From Agrobacterium tumefaciens (GTDB lineage Bacteria > Pseudomonadota > Alphaproteobacteria > Rhizobiales > Rhizobiaceae), in contig NZ_SUPW01000008.1 in the NCBI RefSeq assembly GCF_013337285.1, positions 62,001 through 126,000 on the forward strand: a stretch of 64,000 bases of DNA, read 5' to 3'. Both the position numbers and the translations under genes were made by a program. This document shows, piece by piece, positions 46,121 through 55,469 of this stretch; the first letter of the stretch is position 1, and each line of letters starts with the position of its first letter. The notes under the pieces were generated by a model. It was not told where the DNA came from, did no database searches, and worked only from the letters and a program-made list of their open reading frames with translations.

Positions 46121-46291
46121 CGCCGCTCACCCCCCTCTGTCCTGCCGGACATCTCCCCCTCAAGGGGGGAGATCAGCAGGACGCGATCTCTCGCTCCATC
46201 TTCAACCTCGCGTGAGGACAAGACGTAACCACGAGTCGATCTCCCCCCTTGAGGGGGAGATGTCCGGCAGGACAGAGGGGGGTGAGCGGCG
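46121..46291. repeat. Perfect 54-bp inverted repeat between xylB and xylA
   Basis: Arm 1 (46121-46174) and arm 2 (46238-46291) are exact reverse complements over 54 bp, separated by 63 bp. They begin CGCCGCTCACCCCCCTCTGT. The element is related to that at 34774-34916, but its symmetry also takes in about nine flanking bases, which the gltX-lysS copy does not share. In mRNA it would form a very stable hairpin between the two xyl genes. Confidence 0.95.
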
Positions 46292-46347
46292 CACGCCAAC
46301 CCTGAAATTTCAGAACACCATCTAAACCCACCACAGGAGGACCCACC

Positions 46348-47658
46348 ATGAGCACAGGTTTTTTCGGCGATATCGCCAAAATCAAATATGAAGGCCCCGA
46401 CAGCACCAACCCACTGGCCTTCCGCCATTATAACCCCGATGAAATCGTCGCCGGCAAGCGCATGGAAGACCACCTGCGTTTCGCGGTGGCCTACTGGCAC
46501 ACCTTCACCTGGCCGGGCGGCGACCCCTTCGGCGGCCAGACGTTTGAGCGTCCGTGGTTCGAAGACACCATGCAGGCTGCGAAGCTGAAGGCCGATGTGG
46601 CTTTCGAATTCTTCTCGCTGCTCGGTTCGCCATTTTATTGCTTCCATGACGCCGATGTGCGCCCGGAAGGCAAAAACTTTGCTGAGAACACGAAGAACCT
46701 CAACGAAATCGTTGATTATTTTGCCGAAAAGCAGGCCCAGACTGGCGTGAAGCTCCTGTGGGGCACGGCGAACCTGTTCTCCAACCGGCGTTTCATGTCC
46801 GGTGCGGCAACCAATCCGGACCCGGATGTCTTCGCTTTCTCCGCCGCCACGGTGAAGACCTGCATGGATGCCACCAAGAAGCTCGGCGGCGCGAACTACG
46901 TTCTGTGGGGCGGCCGCGAAGGTTACGAGACCCTGCTCAACACCGATCTGTCGCGTGAACTCGACCAGCTGGGCCGATTCCTCAATCTGGTAGTGGAATA
47001 TAAATACAAGATCGGCTTTGAGGGCACGATCCTGATCGAGCCGAAACCGCAGGAGCCGACCAAGCACCAATACGACTATGACGTCGCCACCGTTTATGCC
47101 TTCCTGCAGAAAAACGGGCTGGAAAAGGAAGTGAAGGTCAATATCGAGCAGGGCCATGCCATCCTTGCCGGCCATTCCTTCGAGCATGAGCTGGCCATGG
47201 CCAATGCCTTCGGCATTTTCGGTTCCATCGACATGAACCGCAACGATTACCAGTCCGGCTGGGATACCGACCAGTTCCCCAACAACGTGCCGGAAATGGC
47301 GCTCGCCTATTACCACGTTCTTGCCGGTGGCGGCTTCAAGAATGGCGGCACCAATTTCGATTCCAAGCTGCGTCGTCAGTCTCTCGATCCGCAGGACCTG
47401 CTGATCGGTCATATCGGTGGTATGGATTGCTGCGCCCGCGGCCTGAAGGCGGCGGCGAAGATGGTCGAGGACGGCGCGCTGTCGAAGCCGCTGAACGAGC
47501 GCTACGCCAAGTGGGATTCCCCCGAGGCCCAGAAGATGCTGCGCGGCGAGTTGAAGCTCGACGAGATTACCGCGCTGGTGGAGCGGGAGGATATCAATCC
47601 CGAGCCGAAATCCGGTCGTCAGGAATATCTGGAAAACGTCGTCAATCGTTACGTCTGA
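46348..47658 (+). CDS. xylA: Xylose isomerase
   Basis: 436-residue class II xylose isomerase (E. coli XylA is 440) interconverting D-xylose and D-xylulose with two divalent metals. Motifs are SFTWPGG-like [16 protein letters not shown]-type [13 protein letters not shown] (catalytic His), [50 protein letters not shown] (metal Glu) and [29 protein letters not shown] precedes the ATG. It is the last gene of the xyl cluster and is followed by a strong terminator. Confidence 0.98.
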   Translation: MSTGFFGDIAKIKYEGPDSTNPLAFRHYNPDEIVAGKRMEDHLRFAVAYWHTFTWPGGDPFGGQTFERPWFEDTMQAAKLKADVAFEFFSLLGSPFYCFHDADVRPEGKNFAENTKNLNEIVDYFAEKQAQTGVKLLWGTANLFSNRRFMSGAATNPDPDVFAFSAATVKTCMDATKKLGGANYVLWGGREGYETLLNTDLSRELDQLGRFLNLVVEYKYKIGFEGTILIEPKPQEPTKHQYDYDVATVYAFLQKNGLEKEVKVNIEQGHAILAGHSFEHELAMANAFGIFGSIDMNRNDYQSGWDTDQFPNNVPEMALAYYHVLAGGGFKNGGTNFDSKLRRQSLDPQDLLIGHIGGMDCCARGLKAAAKMVEDGALSKPLNERYAKWDSPEAQKMLRGELKLDEITALVEREDINPEPKSGRQEYLENVVNRYV

Positions 47659-47685
47659 CGCGCAAGTCCGTTGCTGAAAAAGCGG

Positions 47686-47712
47686 GGCGGGGGATCATCT
47701 CCCGCCTTTTTT
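47686..47712 (+). terminator. Terminator after xylA
   Basis: GGCGGG (47686-47691) and CCCGCC (47701-47706), with additional pairing inside, followed by six Ts. Confidence 0.85.
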
Positions 47713-47819
47713 GTGCGCTGTCCCATGGCGATTTTGCGCCGGTCTCCCGCCTCCTGCTGTTGCGTAATTGTCACAATCCTCGCCCGTCAGCCGTCTGCAC
47801 GCCTCAATGCTGCAACGGT

Positions 47820-47833
47820 TTGATCCATCTCAA
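47820..47833. promoter_or_regulatory. FNR-type (anaerobox) site upstream of ompW
   Basis: TTGATCCATCTCAA matches the FNR/FixK consensus TTGAT-N4-ATCAA at 9 of 10 positions. It lies 198 bp before ompW. The rest of the 47713-48031 gap shows no other motif I can support. Confidence 0.45.
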
Positions 47834-48031
47834 TCGGTGTCTCCTGCCCTTCGCCATAGTGGCCGTGACGGTCGTGGCAGCGCCAGATTCGCAGCCCACC
47901 CTCACCAGCCGTTTTCGGGGTTCCCGGTGACGGCTGTGGCATCGGCAAGCACCGATGCGCCGGTTCGAGAAGGTGAGACGCGCCCTGGGGAATGTCCGAA
48001 CGGATACAGGCTGCGCTAAAGGAGAGATGGA

Positions 48032-48730
48032 ATGACGAACAGGAACAAAAGAACCGCCTTGCTTGCCAGCGTCGCGGTTAGTGTTGCGGCAATGCTGGTG
48101 TCGGCCAATGCCATGGCCGCCGATCTGGCCCCGGCAGCACCGGCGCCCACCGCCGAAGAGGCGATTGCGGCGGCAAGCCCGTGGATGCTGCGCGTGCGCG
48201 GTCTCGGCGTCATCACCAATGACAGCGGCAGCGTCGACGGTGTGCCGGGTGCCGGCCTCTCCTATTCCGATACGGTGATCCCGGAACTCGACATCACCTA
48301 TTTCTTCACGCCGAATTTTGCCGCTGAACTCATTCTCGGCACCACCTATGCCAAGATCAATGGCGAGGGTGTGCTGGCCGGCACGCCGGTCGGCAAGACA
48401 TGGCTGCTGCCGCCAACGCTGACGCTGCAATATCACTTCACCGATTTCGGCGCCTTCAAGCCCTATATCGGTGCCGGCGTGAACTATTCGCTGTTCTACA
48501 ACCAGTCCGAACAGCCCGGTTTCAGCAATCTCGATGTCAAGAACAAGCTAGGTGCTGCCGTGCAGGTCGGTTTCGACTATATGCTCGACGAGCATTGGGG
48601 CGTGAACTTCGATGTGAAGAAGATCTTCCTGAAGACCGACTGGACCGCCGAACTGGGCGGCACGCCGATCAGCGGCAAGGCGAAGCTCGATCCCTGGCTG
48701 ATCGGCGCCGGTATCACCTATCGCTTCTGA
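48032..48730 (+). CDS. ompW: OmpW-family outer membrane protein
   Basis: 232-residue beta-barrel of the OmpW family. A signal peptide (LLASVAVSVAAMLVSANAMAAD) is followed by alternating strands (WMLRVRGLGVITND, IPELDITYFFTPNFAAELILG, LLPPTLTLQYHF, KPYIGAGVNYSLFY, HWGVNFDVKKIFLKTD), ending in the terminal Phe (AGITYRF) needed for barrel assembly. AAAGGAGA precedes the ATG. OmpW proteins form narrow hydrophobic channels and respond to oxygen or stress in enterobacteria; an FNR-like site upstream fits. No operon partner is visible. Confidence 0.92.
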   Translation: MTNRNKRTALLASVAVSVAAMLVSANAMAADLAPAAPAPTAEEAIAAASPWMLRVRGLGVITNDSGSVDGVPGAGLSYSDTVIPELDITYFFTPNFAAELILGTTYAKINGEGVLAGTPVGKTWLLPPTLTLQYHFTDFGAFKPYIGAGVNYSLFYNQSEQPGFSNLDVKNKLGAAVQVGFDYMLDEHWGVNFDVKKIFLKTDWTAELGGTPISGKAKLDPWLIGAGITYRF

Positions 48731-48747
48731 TCCCGGTACGGATTTCA

Positions 48748-48770
48748 GCGCCGCCTTTGACGGGCGGCGC
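48748..48770. terminator. Weak hairpin after ompW
   Basis: GCGCCGCC and GGCGGCGC form an 8-bp stem with a seven-base loop, without a T-tract. It lies 17 bp beyond the ompW stop. The following 170 bp up to 48940 show no ORF or motif I can support. Confidence 0.5.
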
Positions 48771-48940
48771 GTTCTGAGTTATACGGACGCCACGGGCAGA
48801 GAGCCCCGGCCGTCCGCAGGCATTTATGCCCCTGGTGAAGCTCTTATCCCTGATAACGGTCATCCCCATGTTTTGCATGTCGTCGATGGCAACGCGGACC
48901 CCCTTCGGAAAATTCGGCATGTCAATGTTGGAGAACCGTT

Positions 48941-49384
48941 ATGAACGTGTCCAAACCGCTTCCCGCCCTTGAGGGGCTGAAAGAACAGGCAAAACGCCTG
49001 CGCGCCGCCCTTGAAGAACAGGGGCAGGCAATCACCCACTCAAAGGCGCTGGAACTCATCGCCGCGCAATATGGCTTCCGCGACTGGAACACCCTGCACG
49101 CAGCAGCCGGCAACCGCCCCGCCTTCAATCCCTATCTTCTGGGTTCCAGGGTGGAAGGCCTTTATCTCGGCCAGCCTTTCGTCGCCTCCGTGCTCGGCGT
49201 CCAGGCGCTTGGCGGTGACCCGGAACGCTATCGGCTCACTCTGCATCTGGACGACCCCGTCGACGTCGTGACCTTCGAAAGCTTCTCCGCCTTCCGGCAA
49301 CGCGTCCACTGCAATATCGATGCCTCCGGCCGCACGGTGGAGAAAACCTCCAACGGCCGGCCGCAGGTGGAGCTGGTGTGGTAG
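48941..49384 (+). CDS. Glyoxalase-related (Glyoxalase_8) domain protein
   Basis: 147-residue protein. Its first 60 residues (LKEQAKRLRAALEEQGQAITHSKALELIAAQYGFRDWNTLHA) match the small helical domain found at the N-terminus of some glyoxalase-superfamily proteins. The rest is a beta-rich segment (GLYLGQPFVASVLGVQALGG, VDVVTFESFSAF) that I cannot assign to the full glyoxalase fold. Function unknown. GGAG precedes the ATG. It stands alone, convergent with ugpC and separated from it by a hairpin. Confidence 0.7.
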   Translation: MNVSKPLPALEGLKEQAKRLRAALEEQGQAITHSKALELIAAQYGFRDWNTLHAAAGNRPAFNPYLLGSRVEGLYLGQPFVASVLGVQALGGDPERYRLTLHLDDPVDVVTFESFSAFRQRVHCNIDASGRTVEKTSNGRPQVELVW

Positions 49385-49412
49385 GGAACTGCCGGAGGTT
49401 TTAGCGATACCA

Positions 49413-49438
49413 GAACACCCGCCGAATGGCGGGTGTTC
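49413..49438. terminator. Bidirectional terminator between the Glyoxalase_8 gene and ugpC
   Basis: GAACACCCGCC (49413-49423) pairs perfectly with GGCGGGTGTTC (49428-49438) around GAAT, followed on plus by GATTTTC. Confidence 0.85.
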
Positions 49439-49455
49439 GATTTTCATCGATAAGT

Positions 49456-50517
49456 TTAAATCCGCTTGCCCGTCGCATCGAACAGATGGAAATCCTTGGC
49501 CTGCGCGGCGATCTTCAGCGTTTCGCCGATGCGCAGCTGCGAACGGCCGGGAACGCGGAAGACGATGGTGGTGGCATCGGCGAAGGAGCCGTGCACATAG
49601 CTTTCCGCCCCCACCAGTTCCACGGCGTCCACCTGCACGTTGGCGGTGAAGGCGGCATCGGCGGGTTCTGCTTCCGCCAGCGTGATGTCTTCCGGGCGGA
49701 TGCCAAGCGTGGCGGCGTTTTGCGGTAGTGCTGCGGCGCCATTCACCGACCAGCCGGTCAAGCCATTGGAGGAGGCCGCGGCATGGGCCAGAAGGTTCAT
49801 GGAGGGTGAGCCGATGAAGGTAGCGACGAAGGTGGTGGCCGGCTTTTCGTAAAGCTCGATCGGCGTGCCCATTTGCTCGATGCGGCCGGCATTCAGCACC
49901 ACCAGACGGTCGGCGAGCGTCATGGCTTCCATCTGGTCATGGGTGACATAAACACTTGTCGTGGCGAGCGAGCGTTGCAGGCGGCGGATTTCGACGCGCA
50001 TCTGCACACGCAGCTTGGCATCGAGGTTGGAAAGCGGCTCATCGAACAGGAAGGCGGCCGGCTTACGCACGATGGCGCGGCCCATGGCCACGCGCTGGCG
50101 CTGGCCGCCGGAAAGCTGGCGCGGTTTGCGCTCCAGGAACTGTTCGATCTCCAGCGCCTTGGCCGCCTCGGTGATGCGCCGTTCGATCTCTTCCTTCGGC
50201 GTGTTGCGGTTCTTCAGGCCATAGGCAAGGTTCTGGCGCACCGTCATATGCGGATAAAGCGCATAATTCTGGAACACCATGGCGATGTCGCGGTCGGAAG
50301 GTTCGAGATCGTTGACGACGCGGTCGCCGATGGAGATTTCACCGCCCGATATGCTTTCCAGCCCGGCGATCATGCGCAGCAGCGTGGATTTGCCGCAGCC
50401 GGAGGGGCCGACCAGCACGATCATTTCACCATCGGCGATGTCCATCGATACGCCTTTGATCGCATCGACATTGCCGCCATAAACCTTGCGGACGTCTTTC
50501 AGCGCAATTTTTGCCAT
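49456..50517 (-). CDS. ugpC: Glycerol-3-phosphate ABC transporter ATP-binding protein UgpC
   Basis: 353-residue CUT1-family ATPase with Walker [10 protein letters not shown], signature [15 protein letters not shown], Walker [13 protein letters not shown] and switch VTHDQMEAM. The C-terminal regulatory TOBE region is visible ([12 protein letters not shown]). It energises import of sn-glycerol-3-phosphate or its phosphodiesters. Its ATG overlaps the ugpE stop by one base (TAATG). Last gene of ugpBAEC. Confidence 0.95.
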   Translation of the reverse strand: MAKIALKDVRKVYGGNVDAIKGVSMDIADGEMIVLVGPSGCGKSTLLRMIAGLESISGGEISIGDRVVNDLEPSDRDIAMVFQNYALYPHMTVRQNLAYGLKNRNTPKEEIERRITEAAKALEIEQFLERKPRQLSGGQRQRVAMGRAIVRKPAAFLFDEPLSNLDAKLRVQMRVEIRRLQRSLATTSVYVTHDQMEAMTLADRLVVLNAGRIEQMGTPIELYEKPATTFVATFIGSPSMNLLAHAAASSNGLTGWSVNGAAALPQNAATLGIRPEDITLAEAEPADAAFTANVQVDAVELVGAESYVHGSFADATTIVFRVPGRSQLRIGETLKIAAQAKDFHLFDATGKRI

Positions 50518-51365
50518 TATTTTTCGGTCTCCACCAAACCTTTGACGAACCAGCGCTGCATCAGCACCACAACCATAACAGGGGGGATGATGGCGAGGAT
50601 CGCCGTCACCATCACATAATTCCAGGGCGTCGAAGCATCGGTGAAATCCACCATGCGCTTGAGGCCGATGATGATCGTGTTCATCTTGGCGTCGTTGGTG
50701 ACGAGCAGCGGCCAGAGATACTGGGTCCAGCCATAGATGAACAGGATCACGAAAAGCGCGGCGATATTGGTTCTCGACAGCGGCAGCAGAATATCGCGCA
50801 TGAAGCGGAACGGACCGGCATTGTCGATACGCGCCGCCTCGACCAGTTCACCGGGAATAGTCAGAAAGAACTGCCGGAACAGGAACGTCGCCGTCGCAGA
50901 CGCCATCAGCGGCAGCGTCAGTCCCGCATAGGTGTCAATCAGCCCAAGATCGACGATGACCTTGTAGGTGGGCAGGATACGCACCTCCACCGGCAGCATG
51001 AGTGTGATGAAGATCATCCAGAAAAAGCCCATGCGGAATGGAAAGCGGAAGAAGACGATGGCGAAGGCAGACAGGAACGAAATGACGATCTTGCCGATGG
51101 CGATGGCGAGTGCCACGACGAAGCTGTTGAACAGCAGCCGTTCGAGGCTGACGCCGACCACTCTCTCGACACCGCCGACCATGGCCTCGGTGTAGTTCTC
51201 GGTCAGATGGTCGCCGGGCAGCAGCGACATCGGCGGGCGGATAATGTCGTTCGACGTCATGGAAGAGGCGACGAAGGTGTAGTAGATCGGGAAGGCCACA
51301 ACGATGATGCCGAGAATGAGCATCAGATGGGCGACCATGCGGGCGACCGGGCGATTTTCAATCAT
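50517..51365 (-). CDS. ugpE: Glycerol-3-phosphate ABC transporter permease UgpE
   Basis: 282-residue inner-membrane permease with about six helices and the EAA-loop [26 protein letters not shown] 51365 is preferred, with GAGGAT upstream, over an open-frame start at 51431 that overlaps ugpA. It forms the channel with UgpA. Confidence 0.95.
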   Translation of the reverse strand: MIENRPVARMVAHLMLILGIIVVAFPIYYTFVASSMTSNDIIRPPMSLLPGDHLTENYTEAMVGGVERVVGVSLERLLFNSFVVALAIAIGKIVISFLSAFAIVFFRFPFRMGFFWMIFITLMLPVEVRILPTYKVIVDLGLIDTYAGLTLPLMASATATFLFRQFFLTIPGELVEAARIDNAGPFRFMRDILLPLSRTNIAALFVILFIYGWTQYLWPLLVTNDAKMNTIIIGLKRMVDFTDASTPWNYVMVTAILAIIPPVMVVVLMQRWFVKGLVETEK

Positions 51366-51375
51366 TGTGAAATCC

Positions 51376-52257
51376 TCAGCCGTAGTGCACGCGCTTCTCG
51401 ACGAAGCGGAACTGGAAGGCGGTGAGCGCAATGACGATCACCATCAGGATGACCGATTGCGCGGCGGAAGAGCCGAGGTTCAGGTTCACGAAGCCATCAT
51501 TATAGACCTTGTAGACCAGCGTTTCCGTCGCCTTGGCGGGGCCGCCGCCGGTGACGGCATGGATGATGCCGAAGGTGTCGAAGAAGGCGTAAACCGTATT
51601 GACGACCAGAAGGAAGAAGGTGGTCGGCGCCAGCAGCGGGAAAACGATGGTCCAGAAGCGCCGCGAACCGCGCGCGCCATCAATGGAGGCCGCTTCCAGC
51701 AATGATTTCGGAATTGCCTGCAAGCCTGCGACAAAGAACAGAAAATTATAGCTGATCTGTTTCCACGCAGCGGCTGCGACCACCAGCAGCATGGCCTGAT
51801 TGCCGTCGAGCAGCGGGTCCCACATGATGCCGTTGCGGCGCAGGATATAAGAGAAAGTTCCCATGGCCGGGTTGAACATGAACAGCCAAAGCATACCTGC
51901 CACGGCAGGCGCCACGGCATAGGGCATAATCATCATCGTGCGATAAAACCCCTTGCCGCGCACCACCCGGTCGGCGGCGGTCGCCAGAAGCAGCGCCAGC
52001 CCCATGGAGACAAGCGCGGTCAGCACGCTGAAAATCACCGTGACGTGCAGCGAATTGAGGTAGCTTTCATCCGAAAGTACCGCAGAGAAATTGGCCAGAC
52101 CGACGAAATTGCTGCTCAGCCCGAAGGCGTCCTCGCGCATGGTCGACTGGTAGAGTGCCTGACTTGCCGGCCAGAAAAAGAAGACCACCGTGAGGATGAT
52201 CTGCGGTGCGACCAGCAGATAGGGCAGGATCTTGTTGGGGAATACGACGCTTTGCAC
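51376..52257 (-). CDS. ugpA: Glycerol-3-phosphate ABC transporter permease UgpA
   Basis: 293-residue permease with six helices and the EAA loop [24 protein letters not shown]. The start is assigned to GTG 52257 because AGGAGATC lies just upstream and the product begins [18 protein letters not shown], as usual for UgpA. The open frame extends to 52293. It starts 69 bp after the ugpB stop. Confidence 0.94.
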   Translation of the reverse strand: MQSVVFPNKILPYLLVAPQIILTVVFFFWPASQALYQSTMREDAFGLSSNFVGLANFSAVLSDESYLNSLHVTVIFSVLTALVSMGLALLLATAADRVVRGKGFYRTMMIMPYAVAPAVAGMLWLFMFNPAMGTFSYILRRNGIMWDPLLDGNQAMLLVVAAAAWKQISYNFLFFVAGLQAIPKSLLEAASIDGARGSRRFWTIVFPLLAPTTFFLLVVNTVYAFFDTFGIIHAVTGGGPAKATETLVYKVYNDGFVNLNLGSSAAQSVILMVIVIALTAFQFRFVEKRVHYG

Positions 52258-52326
52258 GGCGATCTCCTGATGAAATGGAAACGCCGCCCGCACCTTGTTG
52301 GGATGCGGGCGGTGGCAGGGATCGTA

Positions 52327-53631
52327 TTAGTTGCCGGTGGCCTGCTTGATGGCCGCATCACCGCGCGTCACGATCTTGTCGAGTGCGGCCTTCGCGTCCT
52401 GCTTGCCGGCCAGCATCGCCTCGAACTCTTCGTTCATGATGTCGCGGACCTGCGGCAGGTTCACGAGGCGAACGCCCTTGGAGTTTTCCGTCGGCGGCTT
52501 GCCCATCATCTGCAGTAGCGGCGTTTCGCGGGCAGGGTTCTTGTCGTAGAAGCCGGATTTCTTGGTTTCCTCATAGGCCGCGATCGTCACTGGCATATAG
52601 CCGGAGACCTGATGCAGACGAGACTGGATCTTGGTCTGAGAGAGGAAATGGAAAAATTCGGCAACGCCCTTATATTCGGCGTCGCTCTTGCCGCCGAACA
52701 CCCAGAGGCTGGCGCCGCCGGGAATGGTGTTCTGCGGGCCGTGACCCTCGTAATAGGGCAGTTGGCCAATGCCGTAATTCATGCCGGTCTTGACGATATC
52801 GCCGAGACCACCGGAAGATTCGGTCAGGATACCGCATTCGCCGGACATGAACAGCTGCTTGGCTTCCGAGGTGCGGCCGCCATAACGGAAGGTGCCGTCC
52901 TTGGCGAGATCGGCAATCGCCTGGAAATGCTCGACGAAGAGCGGCGCATTCACCGCAAGCTTCACATCGGTGCCACCAAGCCCGTTTTCATTGCTGCCAT
53001 AGGACACGTTGTTCCAGGCGGCGAAGTTTTCGGTCTGGATCCAGGTGAGCCATGTGGAGGTGAAACCGCATTGCGATGCACCGCTGGACTTGATCTTCCT
53101 GGCGGCTTCGAAAACTTCGGGCCAGGTCTTCGGCGGGTTGGCCGGGTCAAGGCCTGCCTTCTGGAACGTGTCCTTGTTGTAATAAAGGATCGGTGAGGAC
53201 GAATTGTAGGGGAAGGACAGCATGGTGCCGTCGGGCTTGGAATAATAGGCGACGATGCCAGCCAGATATTCATCCTTGTTGAAGGTGTAGCCACCTTCCT
53301 TCAGCACATCCGCTACCGGCTTGATGGCGCCGGCGGCGCCCATCATCACGCCGGAACCGGCGTCGAAGACCTGAATAATGGCCGGCGGCTGCTTGGCGCG
53401 GAAGGCGGCGATGCCGGCATTCAGCGTTTCCGGATAAGTGCCCTTGAACACGGGCGTGATCTTGTAGTCTTTCTGGCTGTCGTTGAACTCTTTCGCAAGC
53501 GCGTCCACGACCTCGTTATTGGCGCCGGTCATGGCGTGCCACCACTGGATTTCCGTCGCAGCGAAAGCATTCGATGTGACAAAAAACGAAAGCGCGGATG
53601 CCGCAGCGAGGCGGTAGCTGAGTTTTTTCAA
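52327..53631 (-). CDS. ugpB: Glycerol-3-phosphate ABC transporter substrate-binding protein UgpB
   Basis: 434-residue periplasmic binding protein with a Sec signal (LAAASALSFFVTSNAFAATE), then IQWWHAMTGANNEVVDALAKEFN. Diagnostic UgpB segments are QVFDAGSGVMM, MLSFPYNSSSPILYYNKD and the late SQTKIQSRLHQVSGYMPVT. TTG 53631 is preferred as start because GGGAGGAATCACC lies directly upstream; the alternative ATG 53646 would contain that site. First gene of ugpBAEC, importing glycerol-3-phosphate as a carbon and phosphorus source. Confidence 0.94.
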   Translation of the reverse strand: MKKLSYRLAAASALSFFVTSNAFAATEIQWWHAMTGANNEVVDALAKEFNDSQKDYKITPVFKGTYPETLNAGIAAFRAKQPPAIIQVFDAGSGVMMGAAGAIKPVADVLKEGGYTFNKDEYLAGIVAYYSKPDGTMLSFPYNSSSPILYYNKDTFQKAGLDPANPPKTWPEVFEAARKIKSSGASQCGFTSTWLTWIQTENFAAWNNVSYGSNENGLGGTDVKLAVNAPLFVEHFQAIADLAKDGTFRYGGRTSEAKQLFMSGECGILTESSGGLGDIVKTGMNYGIGQLPYYEGHGPQNTIPGGASLWVFGGKSDAEYKGVAEFFHFLSQTKIQSRLHQVSGYMPVTIAAYEETKKSGFYDKNPARETPLLQMMGKPPTENSKGVRLVNLPQVRDIMNEEFEAMLAGKQDAKAALDKIVTRGDAAIKQATGN

Positions 53632-53740
53632 GGTGATTCCTCCCATTTTAAAAACAGTAAAAGATACAGCCCCTTATTGCAGCCTATCCTCCTCGATCAA
53701 GCTGCGGGCCATCTTTTCTGTATTAGCAGTTGGAATTAAA

Positions 53741-53803
53741 AACGAACTTTAACGAAAATGCAAGAGCGCGTGGAACGAATAAAACGAAAGTGAAAGAAAC
53801 GAT
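53741..53803. promoter_or_regulatory. Cluster of AACGA(A/T) direct repeats upstream of ugpB
   Basis: AACGAA occurs at 53741, 53751, 53774 and 53783, and AACGAT at 53798, all in the same orientation. DeoR-family repressors such as GlpR bind short direct repeats, often TTCG-containing when read on the other strand. This is in the 358-bp gap before ugpB; the remainder holds the Zur-like site at 53932. Confidence 0.5.
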
Positions 53804-53931
53804 TTTATTATTCCATTTCCTCTCTCTTATGGTTTTTTCATGCGTCCGAAAGCAGGTGCTCCGGGCTAGATGATTTTCGCAGCCGGGTAACGACAATTGC
53901 GTCGAACCGAAAACTCGCGAAACGCTATTGA

Positions 53932-53950
53932 TATGTTATTACATAACATA
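53932..53950. promoter_or_regulatory. Perfect Zur-box palindrome upstream of the COG0523 GTPase
   Basis: TATGTTATTACATAACATA has perfect 8-bp arms around TAC. It lies 40 bp before the GTPase start and shares the core ATGTTATTAC with the site before aztD (12269-12286). Confidence 0.85.
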
Positions 53951-53989
53951 ATAAGTTACCGCTGATTTTATGAGTTCGAAGGTGCGGAT

Positions 53990-55105
53990 GTGTTCGGAAT
54001 GAAGCGGAAGCAGGCGGTGGCGCGAGGAGACGATTCGGCTGTCTCGCCATCTGTCAGGACAGTGCCGGTGACCCTGCTGACCGGCTTTCTGGGGGCGGGA
54101 AAGACCACGTTGCTGAACGAGCTTCTGAACGAACCGGCCATGCTTGACGCCGCCGTCATCGTCAATGAATTCGGATCTGTGCCCATCGATCACGATCTGG
54201 TGCGCACCGGCTCGGAACGGTATTTCAGAACCACGACCGGTTGCATCTGCTGCAACGCGACCAGCGATATCCGTACCTCGCTTTACGAATTGCATCAGAC
54301 CTTTCTGGAGGGGGTGATGCCGGAAATATCGCGTGTCGTTATCGAAACGACGGGACTTGCCGATCCCGCGCCGATCATCAACAGCCTGATTGCCGGCGGC
54401 ACACCGGCGCTCGGCCTGCGCGACCACATCGTCGCCCGGCACTTTCATCTTTCGGGTGTGGTCACTGTTTTCGACGTCACTTCCGGCCGGGCGATGCTCG
54501 ACAGTTTCATCGAAGGCTGGAAACAACTTGCCTTTGCCGACCATATTGTCCTGACGAAAACCGACCTTGCCGATGCGACCGCGATGGACCGTGAAGGCCT
54601 TACAGACCTCAACCCCGCCGCCCTGTTGCATGACCGCAATGCGGCCGGCTTTGATCTCATGTCGCTTTTTGCAACGAAGAACTACTCGCTACGCGGCAAG
54701 CCGGAGGATGTGCCGGGATGGCTGGCGGCCGACAGGCTGAGCCTGCATGCCGGCCATGTCCATGATATCAACCGTCATGGTGTCGGCGTCGAGGCTTTTG
54801 ATCTCACTTTCGACGGCGCTCTTGATCCGCAGATGATCGTTACCTTTCTCGAGCTCGTCACCAGCAACGTGCATTCCGGCCTGTTGCGGCTGAAAGGTAT
54901 TTTCCAGGCGACGGACGATCCGGATCGGCCGGTGGTTGCCCACGCCGTGCAGCACCGGCTTTATCCGCTGGCAAGGCTGGAAAGCTGGCCGGATGGCAAC
55001 CGTGCAACCCGTCTCGTGCTGATCGGCATGGATATGCCGCAACAGCCGATCCGCGATCTTTTCGATACATTGGCCTCGCAGGCGAGGCGAAAGGGTGCTT
55101 CATGA
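53990..55105 (+). CDS. COG0523-family zinc metallochaperone GTPase (ZigA/YciC-like)
   Basis: 371-residue G3E-family P-loop GTPase. Motifs are GFLGAGKTTLL (Walker A, about residues 32-42), VNEFGSV, TGCICCN with CxCC (Cys85, Cys87, Cys88), IETTGLADP and TKTD. The C-terminal CobW_C domain includes the His-containing HAGHVHDINRHG. Zur-regulated members deliver zinc to essential enzymes during shortage. A perfect Zur-type palindrome lies 40 bp upstream. The stop overlaps the next gene as ATGA. Confidence 0.9.
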   Translation: MFGMKRKQAVARGDDSAVSPSVRTVPVTLLTGFLGAGKTTLLNELLNEPAMLDAAVIVNEFGSVPIDHDLVRTGSERYFRTTTGCICCNATSDIRTSLYELHQTFLEGVMPEISRVVIETTGLADPAPIINSLIAGGTPALGLRDHIVARHFHLSGVVTVFDVTSGRAMLDSFIEGWKQLAFADHIVLTKTDLADATAMDREGLTDLNPAALLHDRNAAGFDLMSLFATKNYSLRGKPEDVPGWLAADRLSLHAGHVHDINRHGVGVEAFDLTFDGALDPQMIVTFLELVTSNVHSGLLRLKGIFQATDDPDRPVVAHAVQHRLYPLARLESWPDGNRATRLVLIGMDMPQQPIRDLFDTLASQARRKGAS

Positions 55106-55371
55106 CCAACCCCCTTGCGCGCAGCGGCTCGGCGATCGTCTCGCAGGCCCGGCTTCTGAAACAATGGGCGCGCAACCTGCTAAATCTGCATGCCGATGAC
55201 ATTGTCACCGTCAGCGAGCTGTCCTGTGCCCTGCCGGATTGCCCTCCACGCGAAACGGTGATCGTCATCCTGCTTGCGTCCGGTGATATCAGGCAATTGT
55301 CCATTCACAAGGCGCTGCTGGAGGTGGATCATGACGACATTGTACGCGCCATTGCGGCGAATTCGGCCTGA
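55102..55371 (+). CDS. Small conserved Cys-containing protein coupled to the zinc GTPase
   Basis: 89-residue protein without signal peptide. It begins MTNPLARSGSAIVSQARLL, carries SCALPDCPPRET with Cys42 and Cys47 (CxxxxC), and ends ALLEVDHDDIVRAIAANSA. I recall similar small proteins beside COG0523 GTPases but know no assigned function. The cysteine pair, with His68 and His77 downstream, could bind zinc. ATGA overlap with the GTPase gene indicates coupled translation, and the upstream Zur box would control both. Confidence 0.75.
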   Translation: MTNPLARSGSAIVSQARLLKQWARNLLNLHADDIVTVSELSCALPDCPPRETVIVILLASGDIRQLSIHKALLEVDHDDIVRAIAANSA

Positions 55372-55469
55372 TATCCCCTCAGTGATGTCAGGGGGGTGCT
55401 TGACGGTGCGCGCCATCATCCGGCACTTCAGGGGCCGCGGCGGGATTCGCTGGTGATGAAGGGCGGGCA

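Noticed and set aside
47427-47930. 167-residue ORF overlapping the end of xylA
   Set aside because: Shadow of xylA in another frame; runs through the xylA terminator.
48714-48920. 68-residue minus-strand ORF between ompW and the Glyoxalase_8 gene
   Set aside because: Overlaps the ompW 3-prime end, no recognisable family, no ribosome site I can support.
53990-55105. Cobalamin-biosynthesis CobW
   Set aside because: The perfect Zur-type palindrome upstream and absence of cob genes favour a zinc-related COG0523 member.
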